DNA of 64,000 nt from Metaphire vulgaris (GCA_018105865.1 CM030865.1:9018198-9082197); one strand, 5' to 3'. Shown: positions 36,941 to 48,475, counted from the first letter of the stretch. Numbers and translations are program-made. Notes: generated by a model from the sequence alone, not told the origin.

Positions 36941-37104
36941 TTTTCTACCTCCAGTTGGTGGAGATTGAAAAGCTAAACACGACATTTTCATACTCCACAG
37001 GGGTAGGGCTCGACCATTGGAAGGAATAGCCCCTCACCCCTCTACAAACCATGGCTTCTAAAATGAACCTGGGAAATAATTAGACTTCTCCTATAATGTA
37101 GTGA
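36941..37104. repeat. Dispersed repeat, copy 2 (interrupted)
   Basis: Matches 26383-26500. The rest of the repeat seems to continue near 37446 and again at about 37875-37910, separated by a SINE and a LINE fragment. Confidence 0.5.
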
Positions 37105-37440
37105 TCTCCTGACGAGAACCGGTCGCACGACGCCTACTTGGCGACTGGCTTCCTTCCGAACGCCGAAGCTGAGCGTCGAGCGCAGCTCGTACTTGGACCA
37201 CCCCGGGATCGAGTCGTGGTGCTGGTGGAAAACCAGCCCATTCGTCGCTTAGACGTCGAAAATGTTTACACGGTAACGTTAAGCTGCGAAGGTAAAACGT
37301 GGGTCTAGACTCCAGAGAAAGCAATTTCACAAACTACTGTAGATTAATGGCGTGAGCCACATGCGTTGCTGCTTGGCTTGTAACCGGAGATCAGCACCGC
37401 GCCCTACGTCGGTCAAAAGTACGGCACTACCTTTGCCTTT
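37105..37440 (+). mobile_element. 5S-derived SINE with an inverted 5' piece
   Basis: Its first 25 bp (GACGAGAACCGGTCGCACGA) are the reverse complement of the corresponding head part of the 22748 SINE. The rest of the 5S head and the shared body are in direct order, ending CTACCTTTGCCTTT. Possible TSD AATGTAGTG/AATGTAATG. Confidence 0.75.
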
Positions 37441-37443
37441 TTA

Positions 37444-37845
37444 AAAATGTAATGCAACTTGGATGACAATTTGAATGGTTGACGTACAGAGTGCTGCACG
37501 ACCCATGCTGTCCAGAGTACCTTGCCTCTCTTGTAAAGAGACCGCAGTGTAGTGACAGGAGATCGTCGCTCCGTTCGAGTCGTGGGGTCAAGCAGGGAGT
37601 TCCTCCTTCCTCCAAGACTACTAAGTGGGGAGAGGAGATCCTTTACACGGGGCAACCCCATCTTGTGGAACTCTCTTCCTGACGATGTCACCACGGCTAA
37701 TACTCCTGAGCACTTCATCAAGAGCTTTAAAACGCATCTGTTTGGGTTGGGGTATAGTTGAGATGTTAAAGCGCTTTTGTTGTGGGCCTCAGCCTTTTTA
37801 CAGCGCTATAGAAATTGTCCACGAATGAATGAATGAATGAATTTA
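37444..37845 (+). mobile_element. LINE (CR1/L2-type) 3' fragment
   Basis: Broken frames give LTYRVLHDPCCPEYLASLVK (without a clear start), then NPILWNSLPDDV and FIKSFKTHLFGLGY. These are the usual end of CR1/L2 ORF2. Next come GCGCTATAGAAATTG and an (ATGA)n tail. Confidence 0.82.
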
Positions 37846-38551
37846 TAAAGCGGCGCTTTAAGGAATGCTCAGTGGAGATGTTCACTGGCTGTGGTCTATT
37901 TCATGAAGTTGACGAACTCGCATGCTACCCGCTATGTTATCATGCTGACTATTTTTTAGAATGAGGATCGACCCAATTTACTCCATTTCATTGCTATATA
38001 AACAGTATTAAACACTGTTCCAGTTTTAGAACAATGAGTGTTAGACTACTCCCCCATCCAGAGGAGTTTAAAGGATCTGTGGGGATCCTGGCACAATAAT
38101 TTTAGACTCCTCTGGGTTGTTTTAGACCAGCTGGAGTAAGGCTGCTCTAAAATCTAACATTGTTTATAAAACAGTGTAATCAGAGTCCTATCACGCTCTA
38201 ACTAACAGCTGTATATACAAAAGAAACAGATTTCACAATGACTCCATTCAATTGGGTATATAAAAACTACGTCATGCAACGAACACATACACATGCACGC
38301 ACACGCCCACACCTACACACAACTCACCCTTAAAATTGGTTATAATGCTCTCGAACCCATTCTAAGCATAGGCATGAATTTCATACATTGTTGAGCTGAA
38401 CTTAGGAGGAAAACATTTGCTGATGGACGTGTAAGATTCTATTATATGCATGATATAAAGAGAGTATGCAGTATATGGATACTGGCATAATAGGCTACTG
38501 TATGAATTAAATTCACTTTATACAAGTCTATGGATGTGCTAACTTTATTAC

Positions 38552-38826
38552 CAGGGACGTCATTTGGAGGGTGCAGAGGGTTGGGCGTTGCCCCTGATTT
38601 TTAGGAGGGAAATTTTCGCGAATTTTTGGGATTTTGTGTTCATAAATTCATTGTGTTCTCATTTGTTTTTATAATTTTATTACAATCACTGGTATATACT
38701 ATGTAGTATCGTATGTAGCATGTATTATGGAAAAAACAATTTGCATACTGCATAGGTATTTTTAAAAATACTCCATGCCTTGCAGTCGAAAGTCATGCCC
38801 TGGAAAACAATGAAATGACGACCCTG
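38552..38826. mobile_element. hAT-like MITE
   Basis: The ends are CAGGGACGTCATTT and AAATGACGACCCTG, with TSD TTTATTAC/TTGATTAC (7/8). Confidence 0.82.
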
Positions 38827-38871
38827 TTGATTACCAGTAAGACTTAAATAAAAATCTGAGATCTTTGATAG

Positions 38872-39159
38872 GTAAAGGTAAAGGTAGGTCCCGTACTCGA
38901 GTCCGAGCGTTGGGTTCCGGCGCTTATCTCCGGCCTGGGAAATCAGCGACGTAGGTGGTATAAGCCATTAATCTGGGGTAGGCTGCCATTACTTTCCCCA
39001 GACCCACGTTTTACCTCGCAGCTTACCGCTGCTCCTCAGTTTGCCACCGCCCTCTAGCGAGTAAGGCTGAGTCGACCTTAGCACTCCTGCGGGAATTGAA
39101 CCCGCGACCTCCTGCTCCAACGTCCAGCGCTGTTACCACTCTTCTAACTTCCCGCCCCG
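38872..39159 (-). mobile_element. tRNA-derived SINE
   Basis: The reverse complement shows the tRNA-like head with B-box GGTTCAATTCCC, the shared body and the AGGTAAAGG-type tail. TSD TTTGATAG on both sides. Confidence 0.9.
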
Positions 39160-39378
39160 TTTGATAGACAATTGCATATTTTGACATTTACATGAGTTTC
39201 TTATCTTGCTCTGAAGAATAATAACTTTTAAAATGTCAGAGATTATCATTGCATGATTACAGTGGCGAATCCGCAGAGGGAGCAGTGTCCCTTCTAAACC
39301 CACCTCAAATATTTTTATTTTTCTAATGCATATGGAATGGTCGATGGGCGGGGCAAGACAGAATAACAGTAGGAACAG

Positions 39379-39694
39379 CAGTGGCGTCATTTCACACTTT
39401 TCTTGGGGGGCGAGAAATTTTGTAAAATTTTTCTTTTAAATTTTTTTAATTTTTTTTAATTTTTCGACTTAAAACGACGACCTTTTTTTGCTCGTCAGCC
39501 CTTTTTTACGATTAGTTACTTCAGGTTACTCTCGACATCAAGCACTGCTTTAGGGGCTGCTGACCTTTTTTTGCTCCCCCCAAACAACGCAAATGACGTC
39601 CCTGTTTTTGTTTTTTGTTGCACATTAATACATTATAAATTAATATTTTCATTTCCTTGGGGGGCCACGCCCCCCCCCCCAAATGACGCCTCTG
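39379..39694. mobile_element. hAT-like MITE
   Basis: The ends are CAGTGGCGTCATTT and AAATGACGCCTCTG, with TSD AGGAACAG/AAGAACAG (7/8). It carries the shared motif in reverse at about 39475 and 39558. An internal AATGACGTCCCTG suggests an older nested end. Confidence 0.85.
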
Positions 39695-40061
39695 AAGAAC
39701 AGAATATAAAGTGGCCCTGTTTTAGAGTGAATTTCTGAATCCACCTCTGCATGAATACTATTAGCACAACCGCTATTAATAGCTGCACTAAAATCCTGTG
39801 AACATAGAAAAGAATAAACAATAGAATACGAAACTATTTTGATCTTATATTTGCCAATGGAACGCTCGTTGATCGTGGTTCTATGGAAGCAACAGTTAAA
39901 AATGTCACCTCTGATTACTGAAAGCGGCAAAGTCGTTTGCAAAATGAACAAAGGCTTTATTGTTTGAATTGTTATTTTCGCGATTTTCAAGCCATTACTC
40001 GAACACAGATCGACCTGATTGCAGTTATTTTAAAATCATGGTCCCGTGCTGCAAGCCAAAC

Positions 40062-40278
40062 CATGGGCGCCCACAGAAATTTTTCCAGGAGGGGAAAAAG
40101 ACAATGGTCACGGTTACGCCGCATAAATTTTTAAGGAAGAGTAAAGCACATTTTAACACAATGATCACGGTTTCAGCAATGTTTTCAGCAAGTTTTCAGA
40201 TTTTATTGTGAATATTAATATTTGCATTTTCCAGGAGGGGCATGTGCCCCCTCTTGCCCTAATGTGCGGGCGCCCATG
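40062..40278. mobile_element. hAT-like MITE
   Basis: The ends are CATGGGCGCCCAC and GCGGGCGCCCATG, with TSD AGCCAAAC/AGCCAGAC (7/8). Internal TTTTCCAGGAGGGG repeats. Confidence 0.85.
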
Positions 40279-40407
40279 AGCCAGACGGTTTTCTGATGCA
40301 ATTCATTATTCGAGAGAAGCGTGTTTGAATTTCCGAATTAGCAACATAACACTGCTAACCTTATGCTGTGAAGCACTCTTGATTTAGGCTTAGGCCTTGT
40401 TATAGGG

Positions 40408-40690
40408 TATCACGACAATTCGTCTAGACCTACAGACTTTTCGTCTACGACAATTCGTCTACAGACTTTTGGTCTACCGACAGTAGGTCTACTGCAATAT
40501 CTGGGATAGGGTTAGGGTTAGGGTGGGTTTAGGTCAGGCTATTGTTAGGGTTATTGCTAGAGTTAGAGTTAGAGTTAGGGTTATGGTTTAGGTTAAGTTA
40601 GGGTACCGTAGTAGACCTATGGTCGGTAGACCAAAAGTCTGTAGACGAATTGTCGTAGACGAAAAGTCTGTAGACGAATTGTCGCGGAAT
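40408..40690 (+). mobile_element. Foldback element with repeated arms and a degenerate TTAGGG core (copy 1)
   Basis: The arms of about 95 bp are reverse complements and each is built of GACAATTCGTCTA/CAGACTTTTCGTCTA-like units. The core is a run of GTTAGG(G) variants. A 12-bp direct repeat CTTGTTATAGGG flanks it (40396-40407, 40691-40702). Confidence 0.82.
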
Positions 40691-41020
40691 CTTGTTATAG
40701 GGCTGTATAAATTGTCTGAAATAATAATAATAATAATAACAGGAAGATTGCTTTGAATTCGCGAGACGTGCCGCACTGAGTGACGCAGTCATGATGTCTG
40801 ACACGAATGTGCACCGACCAAATGTCGTGACAGTGTCGGTCTTTTTGGGCTCAGGATGTCAGAACAATGCGCCACACTCTGATTTATTTGCGGAAAGGAG
40901 TGTCAGGCAGCACGAAAAGCAATTAATGTGTCTATTGCATGGCAAACAAAACTATCCGACGACTCACGAGGCTGCTTAGGGTCAGGGTGAATCTGACCTC
41001 GAATTTACCCCCCAGTCAAA

Positions 41021-41205
41021 CAGTGGCGGCTCCACAGGGGGCCCAGGGGCCCGTGCCTCCTATTGAGTGCCTGGCCCTCCAGTGGCCCCCTGTTGGGACC
41101 CTATACTTAATGCTACATATTTAGCAACAAATGGTTCCCCCATGATTAGAAGTTGCCACACCAACGTTCCTCCCCACCACTTGCCAAATTCTGGAACCGC
41201 CACTG
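41021..41205 (+). mobile_element. hAT-like MITE, family CAGTGGCGGCTC (copy C)
   Basis: The ends are CAGTGGCGGCTC and GAACCGCCACTG, with TSD CAGTCAAA/CAGCCAAA (7/8). Same body as copies B and D. Confidence 0.9.
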
Positions 41206-42129
41206 CAGCCAAAGCTTCTACAGCAGTGTGACGTTTACCCTACAAAGCCTGAATCAATAAAGTCTGGTCTTTATGGTCAGACCAACGAATGACTCAGACG
41301 TGTGACCCAGGGTTAGCCCTAACCCTAACCCTGACTCTCCCACTCAGACTAAGCGTTTTGACCGAAAACCGAACTCAAGGAGACAGCATTTGGACAGGAC
41401 ATATGTTTTATGATCTTTACTCGGTTCCCCGTCTTCTCATAGCTGCGGCAAAACCAACGTTTCAACGGCAGCTTTTGTTCGAACCGCTGACGCCAAAACC
41501 AACCGTGCGTGACGGTACAGCCAGCTCTAGGGACACCAGAAACGACAACAGCTTGACAGTTGCAGTCAATTCAATTTTTAAATATATTCTAACAAAGCAC
41601 TAGTATCGTCTTTACGTAGCGCTAAGCGGCTGCGTCACAGATCAGTTTGAAAAGACAAAAATCAGCGATTTACTTAATAGTGCAGTAAAAATCCTCTTCG
41701 AATCGAGAAATCACACACAGAAAAGAATTTCGCTCGACATTATTCGTCAGAGGATCACAAACAAAAGTTGCTTACTGGCTGCAAAATGAGGCCCCGGACA
41801 CTGTTAACATCTGGGACCTATCGGGCGCAGTTGAGAAATTCCCGCTCAAGTTGTTTAATTATCAAATGGTTGTCTAATTTTAATATATTTCATTAGACAA
41901 ACTACTGTATTATGACAGGTTAATAAAGCAAGTAATATATGTATTACTAGATGGCCGTAAACGCACGTAAGTCATTCACCAAGTGAAGAATCGTAAGTGC
42001 AGAGCAATTTAGCGGTGAACAACTCGCTCAATATCACTTCGCAATGGCTGTGGTAAGATTCGAATCCACTACCCTTTGGCTGTGTGCCCAGAATATTACC
42101 GTTACTCCATTGCGCCCCCCTAAATAGTG
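41206..42129. other. Intergenic, no gene supported
   Basis: A 104-codon plus-strand frame (41289-41603) starts in CCCTAA-like DNA and has no recognisable domain. Confidence 0.3.
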
Positions 42130-42368
42130 TTCCACGACAACTCGTCTACAAACTTTTCGTCTACAACAACTCGTCTTCAGACTTCTGGTCGACCGACAAT
42201 AGGTCTACTACGATATTCTAACCCTAACCTAACCATAACCCTACCCCTATCCATAAACCTAACCCTAACCTTGACCATAACCCTGACCATAACCATAACC
42301 CTAACTCTAACCCAGGTATTGCAGTAAACCTATTGTCAGTCGACCAGAAGTCTGTAGACGAGTTGTCT
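42130..42368 (-). mobile_element. Foldback element with degenerate telomere-like core (copy 2)
   Basis: The same arms as the 40408 element (CACGACAACTCGTCTAC and its inverse), but the core reads CCCTAAC-type, so it lies in the opposite orientation. No clear TSD. Confidence 0.78.
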
Positions 42369-42890
42369 TTTAACCCCCAAAACAGTAAGCAGGCTGTACA
42401 ACTCTTCAACGCCATCACATTCCAATGAACATCTTCCCATCTCCAACCGAACGAGAGCTAGCAAACGATCATATAATGTCTCCGTACAACTTTTTTATCA
42501 CAACTTCACAAGTCCCTCGAGAACGATGTACCGATGACATATAAATATGCAAATATATACTATGTATGTATGTATATGTATATAAGGTTTAGAAACCCAT
42601 AACGTTTATTTGATCCGAAGTAGTCTTGGACAACTCCCAATTCCACTATGTGGCAATAGACGTCTGGTAAACAGATATTAGAGCCTTTAAGTTTCACGAC
42701 ATCGGCATAGTAAGAATAGTCGTATGAGCATAATATTCTTGGGAATTATATTTAATATTTGAGAAAAAATAGTTGATTTATATAGCGCCAGCTGACTGAC
42801 TATATGCTAGCAATCATTTGATAATGATCCAGAAATAGCATTAGCTTCAGAGAGGTCAGCACTGCTTCTGTTGCTGAACGTTGGCACCTA

Positions 42891-42919
42891 CAGACAGACA
42901 GACAGGCAGACAGGCAGGC

Positions 42920-42966
<47 letters not shown>
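42891..42966. repeat. (ACAG)n microsatellite
   Basis: About 18 imperfect CAGA units. Confidence 0.95.
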
Positions 42967-43448
42967 TGAACTGACATATCCTACGCCAACTATCCTTACT
43001 TAAAGTCGACTTGCGATATCTGGGGCGTATACTTCGCTTAATAGGGATTGGATTGGATTGATCACGCTGCCATTGGATATATGTTAGAACGTTCTAACCA
43101 TTGAATCATCGAAGGAAATTGTCCGTAAATTTAATGTCAGTTGCCTTAAGTTAATGTGTGTGTTTAACATTCGTAGAATATTTCAGTGGGAAGTAAGCCT
43201 AATAATGCTTAAATCTATAAAGATAGCCGGTCAAAATCGGTTCCAACTGACAAGATAAAGGTTGTTATTGTGTAGCCAACCTAGAGCTGTACCGATTGCA
43301 CATTTTGCCGATTGTTCCGATTACCGATTGTTCCGATTGTCAGACAACCGATTGTTTTGCCGATACCGATTGTTTGCCTAAATCTCCAAATCGGGTATTT
43401 TAATGATCATGCACTCAAATAATATACCGTAAAGGTGCAGCGTAAATG

Positions 43449-43633
43449 CAGTGGCGGCTCCACCGAGGGGGCAGGGAGGCCCGTGCCCCTATTGAGTGCC
43501 TGACCCCCAGGGCCCTCCCTGTTGGGACCCTATACTTAATGCTACATACATTAAACAACAAATGGTTGGCCCCCCATGATTAGAAGTTGCCACCCTAACG
43601 CCCCCCACTTGCCAAATCCTAGAGCCGCCACTG
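43449..43633 (+). mobile_element. hAT-like MITE, family CAGTGGCGGCTC (copy D)
   Basis: Perfect TSD CGTAAATG. TIR CAGTGGCGGCTC/GAGCCGCCACTG. Inserted in the larger hAT element. Confidence 0.93.
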
Positions 43634-43950
43634 CGTAAATGTACATGTCTTCGGACTTCGATATGCAGGTGCAATTTGAGATCTGCCAAGAGACTCAATG
43701 CAGATTATGTGTTTAATCATTAATGAATATGATGTTGTCATTAATACTTATTATGTCAAATTTTAGATGTCTCTATTCACATAGTAATCTGCAATTTTAT
43801 ATCCGAAGTTATGATTATGAAATTATTCATTCATTAAAATTTAAAACCACTAGTGCTGTTCAAATGCAGCTCGTCCGTTGTTTCGACATTTGTATTTTTA
43901 CGCACATATTTTATTTATTATTTGATGCAAAAATATATGTAACGTATATC

Positions 43951-44142
43951 CAGGGCTGTTTTTCTAGGAAAAAAGGTTTGGGAGCTCATCCTTTTTTGCT
44001 CATCAACAAAACAGGTGTGGGAACGCCGTACCTGTACGTTCCTAAATGCATTATAACATAGGCCTATACATAATTATATATACAATCTGGCAAAAAGGTG
44101 TGGGAACGCCGTTCCCGTGCGTTCCCACTGAAAAAAGCCCTG
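43951..44142. mobile_element. hAT-like MITE nested in a hAT element
   Basis: Perfect TSD CGTATATC. The ends are CAGGGCTGTTTTT and AAAAAAGCCCTG. One reversed shared-motif instance at about 43985 and internal GTGGGAACGCCGT repeats. Confidence 0.92.
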
Positions 44143-44966
44143 CGTATATCCTTATTAAGCTGCTATAACTGTAGTAAATGCTGTAACTAATGTATAAATT
44201 GAAATTCGTATTAGATCGGTCGACAACGTGCGTGTTTTAAAATCAAAGTGGCAGCCCCATCCACTGTCACGTAAGCCCATCTTGATTGACGTACGTCTCC
44301 GCCAGAAAGACGCTAATGTTGAAACTTGAAACATCGATACGGGCAGTTAGCTTTTGAGACTAGTAGGTTGTAACAAGCTAAGCTACACTAATATTCTAAT
44401 CATCTAGTGCGTCTGAGTAATGACGACGAAGTCAGATAAGATCATCGGACCTAATCGTCTCCGACCGAGGGTGAAGAGATGCCGACGAAGTCAGATCGGA
44501 CACTAATCGTCTCTGAGTCTCCGACTGATGGTTAACAGATGTCATATCTGGCAATTTGGTGTGATATTAGCTGCCCCCGACCGACTATCGAATGAAGGAT
44601 TCAAGATAAGCCGGCCCTCCCTCGTCCCTCCCTCCATCGACAGTTCTACGAGCTCAGAGCCGCCACCGACCCCCAGATGGCGCTAGCACCACACCCAAAG
44701 GAAGCGACCAAGGAGTCTAGACTCCCAGAGGGCGACACTCACCAGTCACCAGTCACCACTCACTCGGGCCTACGGCACCCAGAAAAAATAATCGGCACTC
44801 CATAACCGATTGTTCCGATTACCGTAATAATCGTCCCGAATACGAATATTAACGATTAATCGGTATCGGTGCCGGATTGGCACCCTATTACCGATTGTTC
44901 CGATTGTCCTAATAATCGGCCCGATTGTGAATGTTCCCGATTAATCGGTACAGCTCTAAGCCAACC

Positions 44967-46357
44967 GACCAAATGACTGGGGCCTTAGGCCTTTGTCAAC
45001 ATCTGAATGCGATCCTATGCTCCTTCCCAATGCTTTCAAAGCCTTTCTCTTGGTATATCAATCGCTTATATGGGGTTGAAGTTGAGGAGTAGCCACCTGA
45101 TTTTCTGTTGATGACATCCTAGCAATATATTATCCATTGCTTTCTATGCGCTAAATTGAATCGAGTCTAAGAATAAAATCTCGAAATGGAATGTTCTGGA
45201 CGAAGCTCTAGCCATAGACCACAGGTCACTGACATTGTGTTTTGCACGGCGCATGTCCGATCTATATCTGTACATACGTGCAAAATATAATATAAGGCTC
45301 GAAATGCCAAAACACGAATACCAGCGCACCCTTTACTATTACCGTTCAGAAACAGGACATGACATATATTCTCTGTATACATTTCCTCTGTGGATTCTTG
45401 CTGTTTTCGAGCTGTCTTTCTATCGTGGCATTATCAAACTCATAAACTTTAGAATATTTGGCAAGGACGCTAATGTTATTCGTGGTGAAATTAAACTGCA
45501 GTACTGTACAAACAACCCGTTTATCTACGATACATTTCCTAGGGTATGGCTGGTATGCGTTTTCGGAAAGAGCCAGTTGACGTAAATAACGCAACACCGA
45601 GTAACGATGATACACCTAGGTGTATCGCTGTACATGTAGTACCTTGGTCTTCTGCGAGCCCCACGCAGTCACGTTAGGGCATCTCTGTGACTGATCTAGG
45701 AGTGTTGTCTCAGACTGTCAAGTGCCTTGTTTGAACGGGCGTAGTCACCGAAATTGGCAAACACGAGTGGACGTGTGCTTCATCCTACAGAGACTTCAAT
45801 TAATCTGATTTTAAGGAAATATTTTTAACTTTCTTGTTTTGACCCACGATATGACTAGCCATGACGTCAATATTCGTAGACAGATCTGACGTCAGACTAT
45901 CCTGGACACCGCACCTGTATCGCTTTTGCAGGAAGAATTTAAAAATTTGCCAAAATATTTACCGCGAGATTTAACAGATTTAAAATTTATGCAAAATTTT
46001 TATAGCATCTGACAACACGTTTTATGAGGTATGCTCCTATAATGGCTGTTTAAAAAATATGAACTAGACTTCTAAAGTGAACGAAGCAATATTTCATTCG
46101 AGTATGGCGAACTAGTAGTGCAGCAAGGTGAGCGAAGAGCGAAAACAAGTCCATATCCCTTTTTCAGTGTCAAAGTTTGCCACGGCTTGACTGCCTCTTC
46201 GTTCTTCAACACCGGTCTTAGCTACAGTTAATGTTCCCTGTAATTATTGATGTTCCGTGTACGCATGAGATTTTTCTTGGGTAACAATTTCTCAGTTGAC
46301 CAACTTTTGGGCAATTTTACGTCTTGCAAAGAAATAAAATTACGCGTGGCAATATAA
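44967..46357. other. Intergenic; unrecognised 116-codon frame, no gene supported
   Basis: Plus-strand frame 45235-45585 has one hydrophobic patch (SLYTFPLWILAVFEL) but no family signature or splice context. A perfect 18-bp palindrome GATACACCTAGGTGTATC lies at about 45609. Confidence 0.25.
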
Positions 46358-46443
46358 TTAAAGCGCTGTAAAGCGCTTTTGTTTTTGGCCTTCGTCATGT
46401 CTACGGCGCTCTATAAATCGTCATGTATAGATAGATAGATAGA
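46358..46443 (+). mobile_element. LINE 3' tail
   Basis: AAGCGCTTTTGTTTT, GGCGCTCTATAAATCG and then (GATA)n, the end seen on CR1/L2-type LINEs. Confidence 0.6.
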
Positions 46444-46629
46444 ATTAAGTTCGCGACAATAACATACCACGTGTCAAGTGTTAAAAGGCGACGATGACCT
46501 TTTTAGTGGCGATGACGACCTTTTAAAAAATATTAAAATCAATTTTTCATTAAAAATTAAAACCTCACGCAAATCTTTTGAGCAATAAAAAATTTGGGGA
46601 CGCATGTCGCTCCGTTTGGTATCACATTA

Positions 46630-46909
46630 TAGCCTCCCCAGCTATGACTGCCAAAGTTATGACCGCCCCGGTTATGACCGCCCCGGTTATGACCGCCCCG
46701 TTATGACCACCCCAGCTATGGCTGCCGTCAGTGTCATTTAAGGTTAGTGTTTCGTGTCTGGTTTATGGTGTGGGTAATGATTATATGACCCAGTACGGGT
46801 TAGGGTACACTGCTTTTTGTGTGAAAACCCATAGAGTAACTGGGGCGGTCATAACCGGGGCGTCATAACCGGGCGGTCATAACTGGGGCGGTCATAGCTG
46901 GGGTGGCTA
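46630..46909. mobile_element. Foldback element with tandemly repeated arms
   Basis: The left arm has four units close to GGTTATGACCGCCCC and the right arm has their reverse complements (GGGGCGGTCATAACC). The outer ends are TAGCC and GGCTA. No TSD seen. Confidence 0.75.
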
Positions 46910-47939
46910 CCACCTGTAACCTCCGTTTTGGGGCGCACGCCCACGCGCCCGCCTTAGAGGGAATATTGGTTACAGTGTTGGCTGGTTCCGTCCATTAAAA
47001 CTGAGCACGGCAATGCGCATCACTGCTTAGTCTCTTTGACTAAAACTATCAATCTACCTGTGCCAAGGAAAAGGAGCCCAGACGATAGTTAAGCTCTCTG
47101 TGAGAAAACAGCCACTGCCAACAGGTGAAGCGCGCAACGGAAGACTTACTTTGTGGAATGCTGAAAATTTCCGGTAAAGAGCCTGGGACATTGTTGCCAC
47201 GTAGCGACAAGGGAAATTTTCAGGAACTCTTGAATGTAAATGAACATTATTAACCCCTAAACAGCATACACACTACTGCTATTCCATAGTAACTGGTCAT
47301 GATTAATGTTAAGGAACACAGAGACTTCTGCTGTGCCATATTTCTAGATCCGACTAGGGGGTATGGGGAGCGTCTTGAATTGCCTCAAATGTACCTGGGT
47401 CGAACCTCAGTCAAAAAATGTAGGGTAATATTGGATTCAAATCTTGAAATTTGTAGCATATATCTACACTATATGAGAGCATATTGGCAATCACATACCT
47501 CGCCCCAAATGATGGAATGTTTAAATTTTTGCACGACTATGACGACCAATGTAGGACCAAATAGGGGCCCGTCCCTGCGCCCCCTGGTGGCAACGCTACT
47601 AGTCATTAGCTACTCTAGCGGGGCATGGGGCAAAGTTCCCATTCGTCGAAAATGTAGGTCAATTTTGGGGATATATGCGGATTGTATGACAACTATTCGG
47701 CTATCATCTATCCCAACAGATACAAGTTTCTTAACACTTCAATAAGAATCACACGATTAGTTTTGACCTGAATTATGCCCCTCTTGTGGCTGCCCAAATG
47801 GACATTAAGACAACATGTACATTATATTTATTTCGAAAAGGGAGTATGGGAGTTTGATGGAGCGTCGTGCGCACCCCAACGGGGTCGGAGACAAAGCCCC
47901 AGTTGCAGAAGTTTTGAATGCAATTGGAATTACTTAGAC
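46910..47939. other. Intergenic; 148-codon frame, no gene supported; right part is a dispersed repeat
   Basis: Plus-strand frame 47299-47745 has no recognisable domain. From about 47878 the sequence matches the repeat at 31310. Confidence 0.3.
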
Positions 47940-47947
47940 TGTGAGCT

Positions 47948-48209
47948 CAGAGATGTCCATGGGTCCATTTTTTAGAACTTAATTCAACCCAGCCAATCAA
48001 ATCTCCAACACAACTCAACCCAACCTACAGCCTGTATGCCTGTAATAGGGTTACTTGACCCAACTCAACCCACCATTATACATTACAATTTCTTAAATCA
48101 TGACTTATTTTCTGGCCCGACCCAACCCACCATTAATATTGAAAAGCCTGACCCAACCCAATCCAACTCAACCCAACCCATAGGTTAAACCAACACTCAG
48201 ACATCTCCG
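47948..48209. mobile_element. hAT-like MITE with CCCAACCCA-rich body
   Basis: Perfect TSD TGTGAGCT. The ends are CAGAGATGTC and GACATCTCCG. The body has many AACCCAACCC units. A paralogous empty site exists near 31365. Confidence 0.88.
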
Positions 48210-48359
48210 TGTGAGCTTTTGATGCATACTGTAGTTTAAAGTCTTAGATTATGATTAGTGAATAACCAAAAGCTATACAACTCAGTATTTCGAATCTGTT
48301 GGCAATCACTCGACCCGCCGCCTCATAGATACACAGACCTTTGCCCGGCCGACAAACCA

Positions 48360-48475
48360 CCCTGTCTAAAGCTATTTCAAGAAAGATTAAGCGCATAAGA
48401 ATAAGCAGCTACTGCTGTGCTGCTTTCTGGGGCGCTGTAGAAGTTTACGAGATTTTACTTACTTACTTACTCTAC
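48360..48475 (+). mobile_element. LINE/SINE-type 3' tail
   Basis: GGGGCGCTGTAGAAGTTTAC, then GAGATTTTACTTACTTACTT. The same tail type as at 11035-11100. Confidence 0.5.

Larger units (their letters stand above)
43282..44958. mobile_element. hAT-like element hosting two nested MITEs
   Basis: Perfect TSD AGCCAACC. The ends are TAGAGCTGTACCGATT and AATCGGTACAGCTCTA. The subterminal zones repeat CCGATTGTTCCGATT. No transposase relic was seen. MITEs sit at 43449-43633 and 43951-44142. Confidence 0.92.

Noticed and set aside
38000..38180. Foldback-like pair ACACTGTT / AACAGTGT
   Set aside because: The inverted match is short and interrupted and no TSD could be found.
40500..40610. True interstitial telomere block
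   Set aside because: The GTTAGGG units are too degenerate and lie exactly in the centre of a foldback element, so it is annotated as part of that element.
45235..45585. 116-codon plus-strand gene with one hydrophobic patch
   Set aside because: No recognisable family, no signal peptide at the start and no supporting structure.
47299..47745. 148-codon plus-strand gene
   Set aside because: No domain, no splice or promoter context, and repeat-rich surroundings. A chance frame is more likely.
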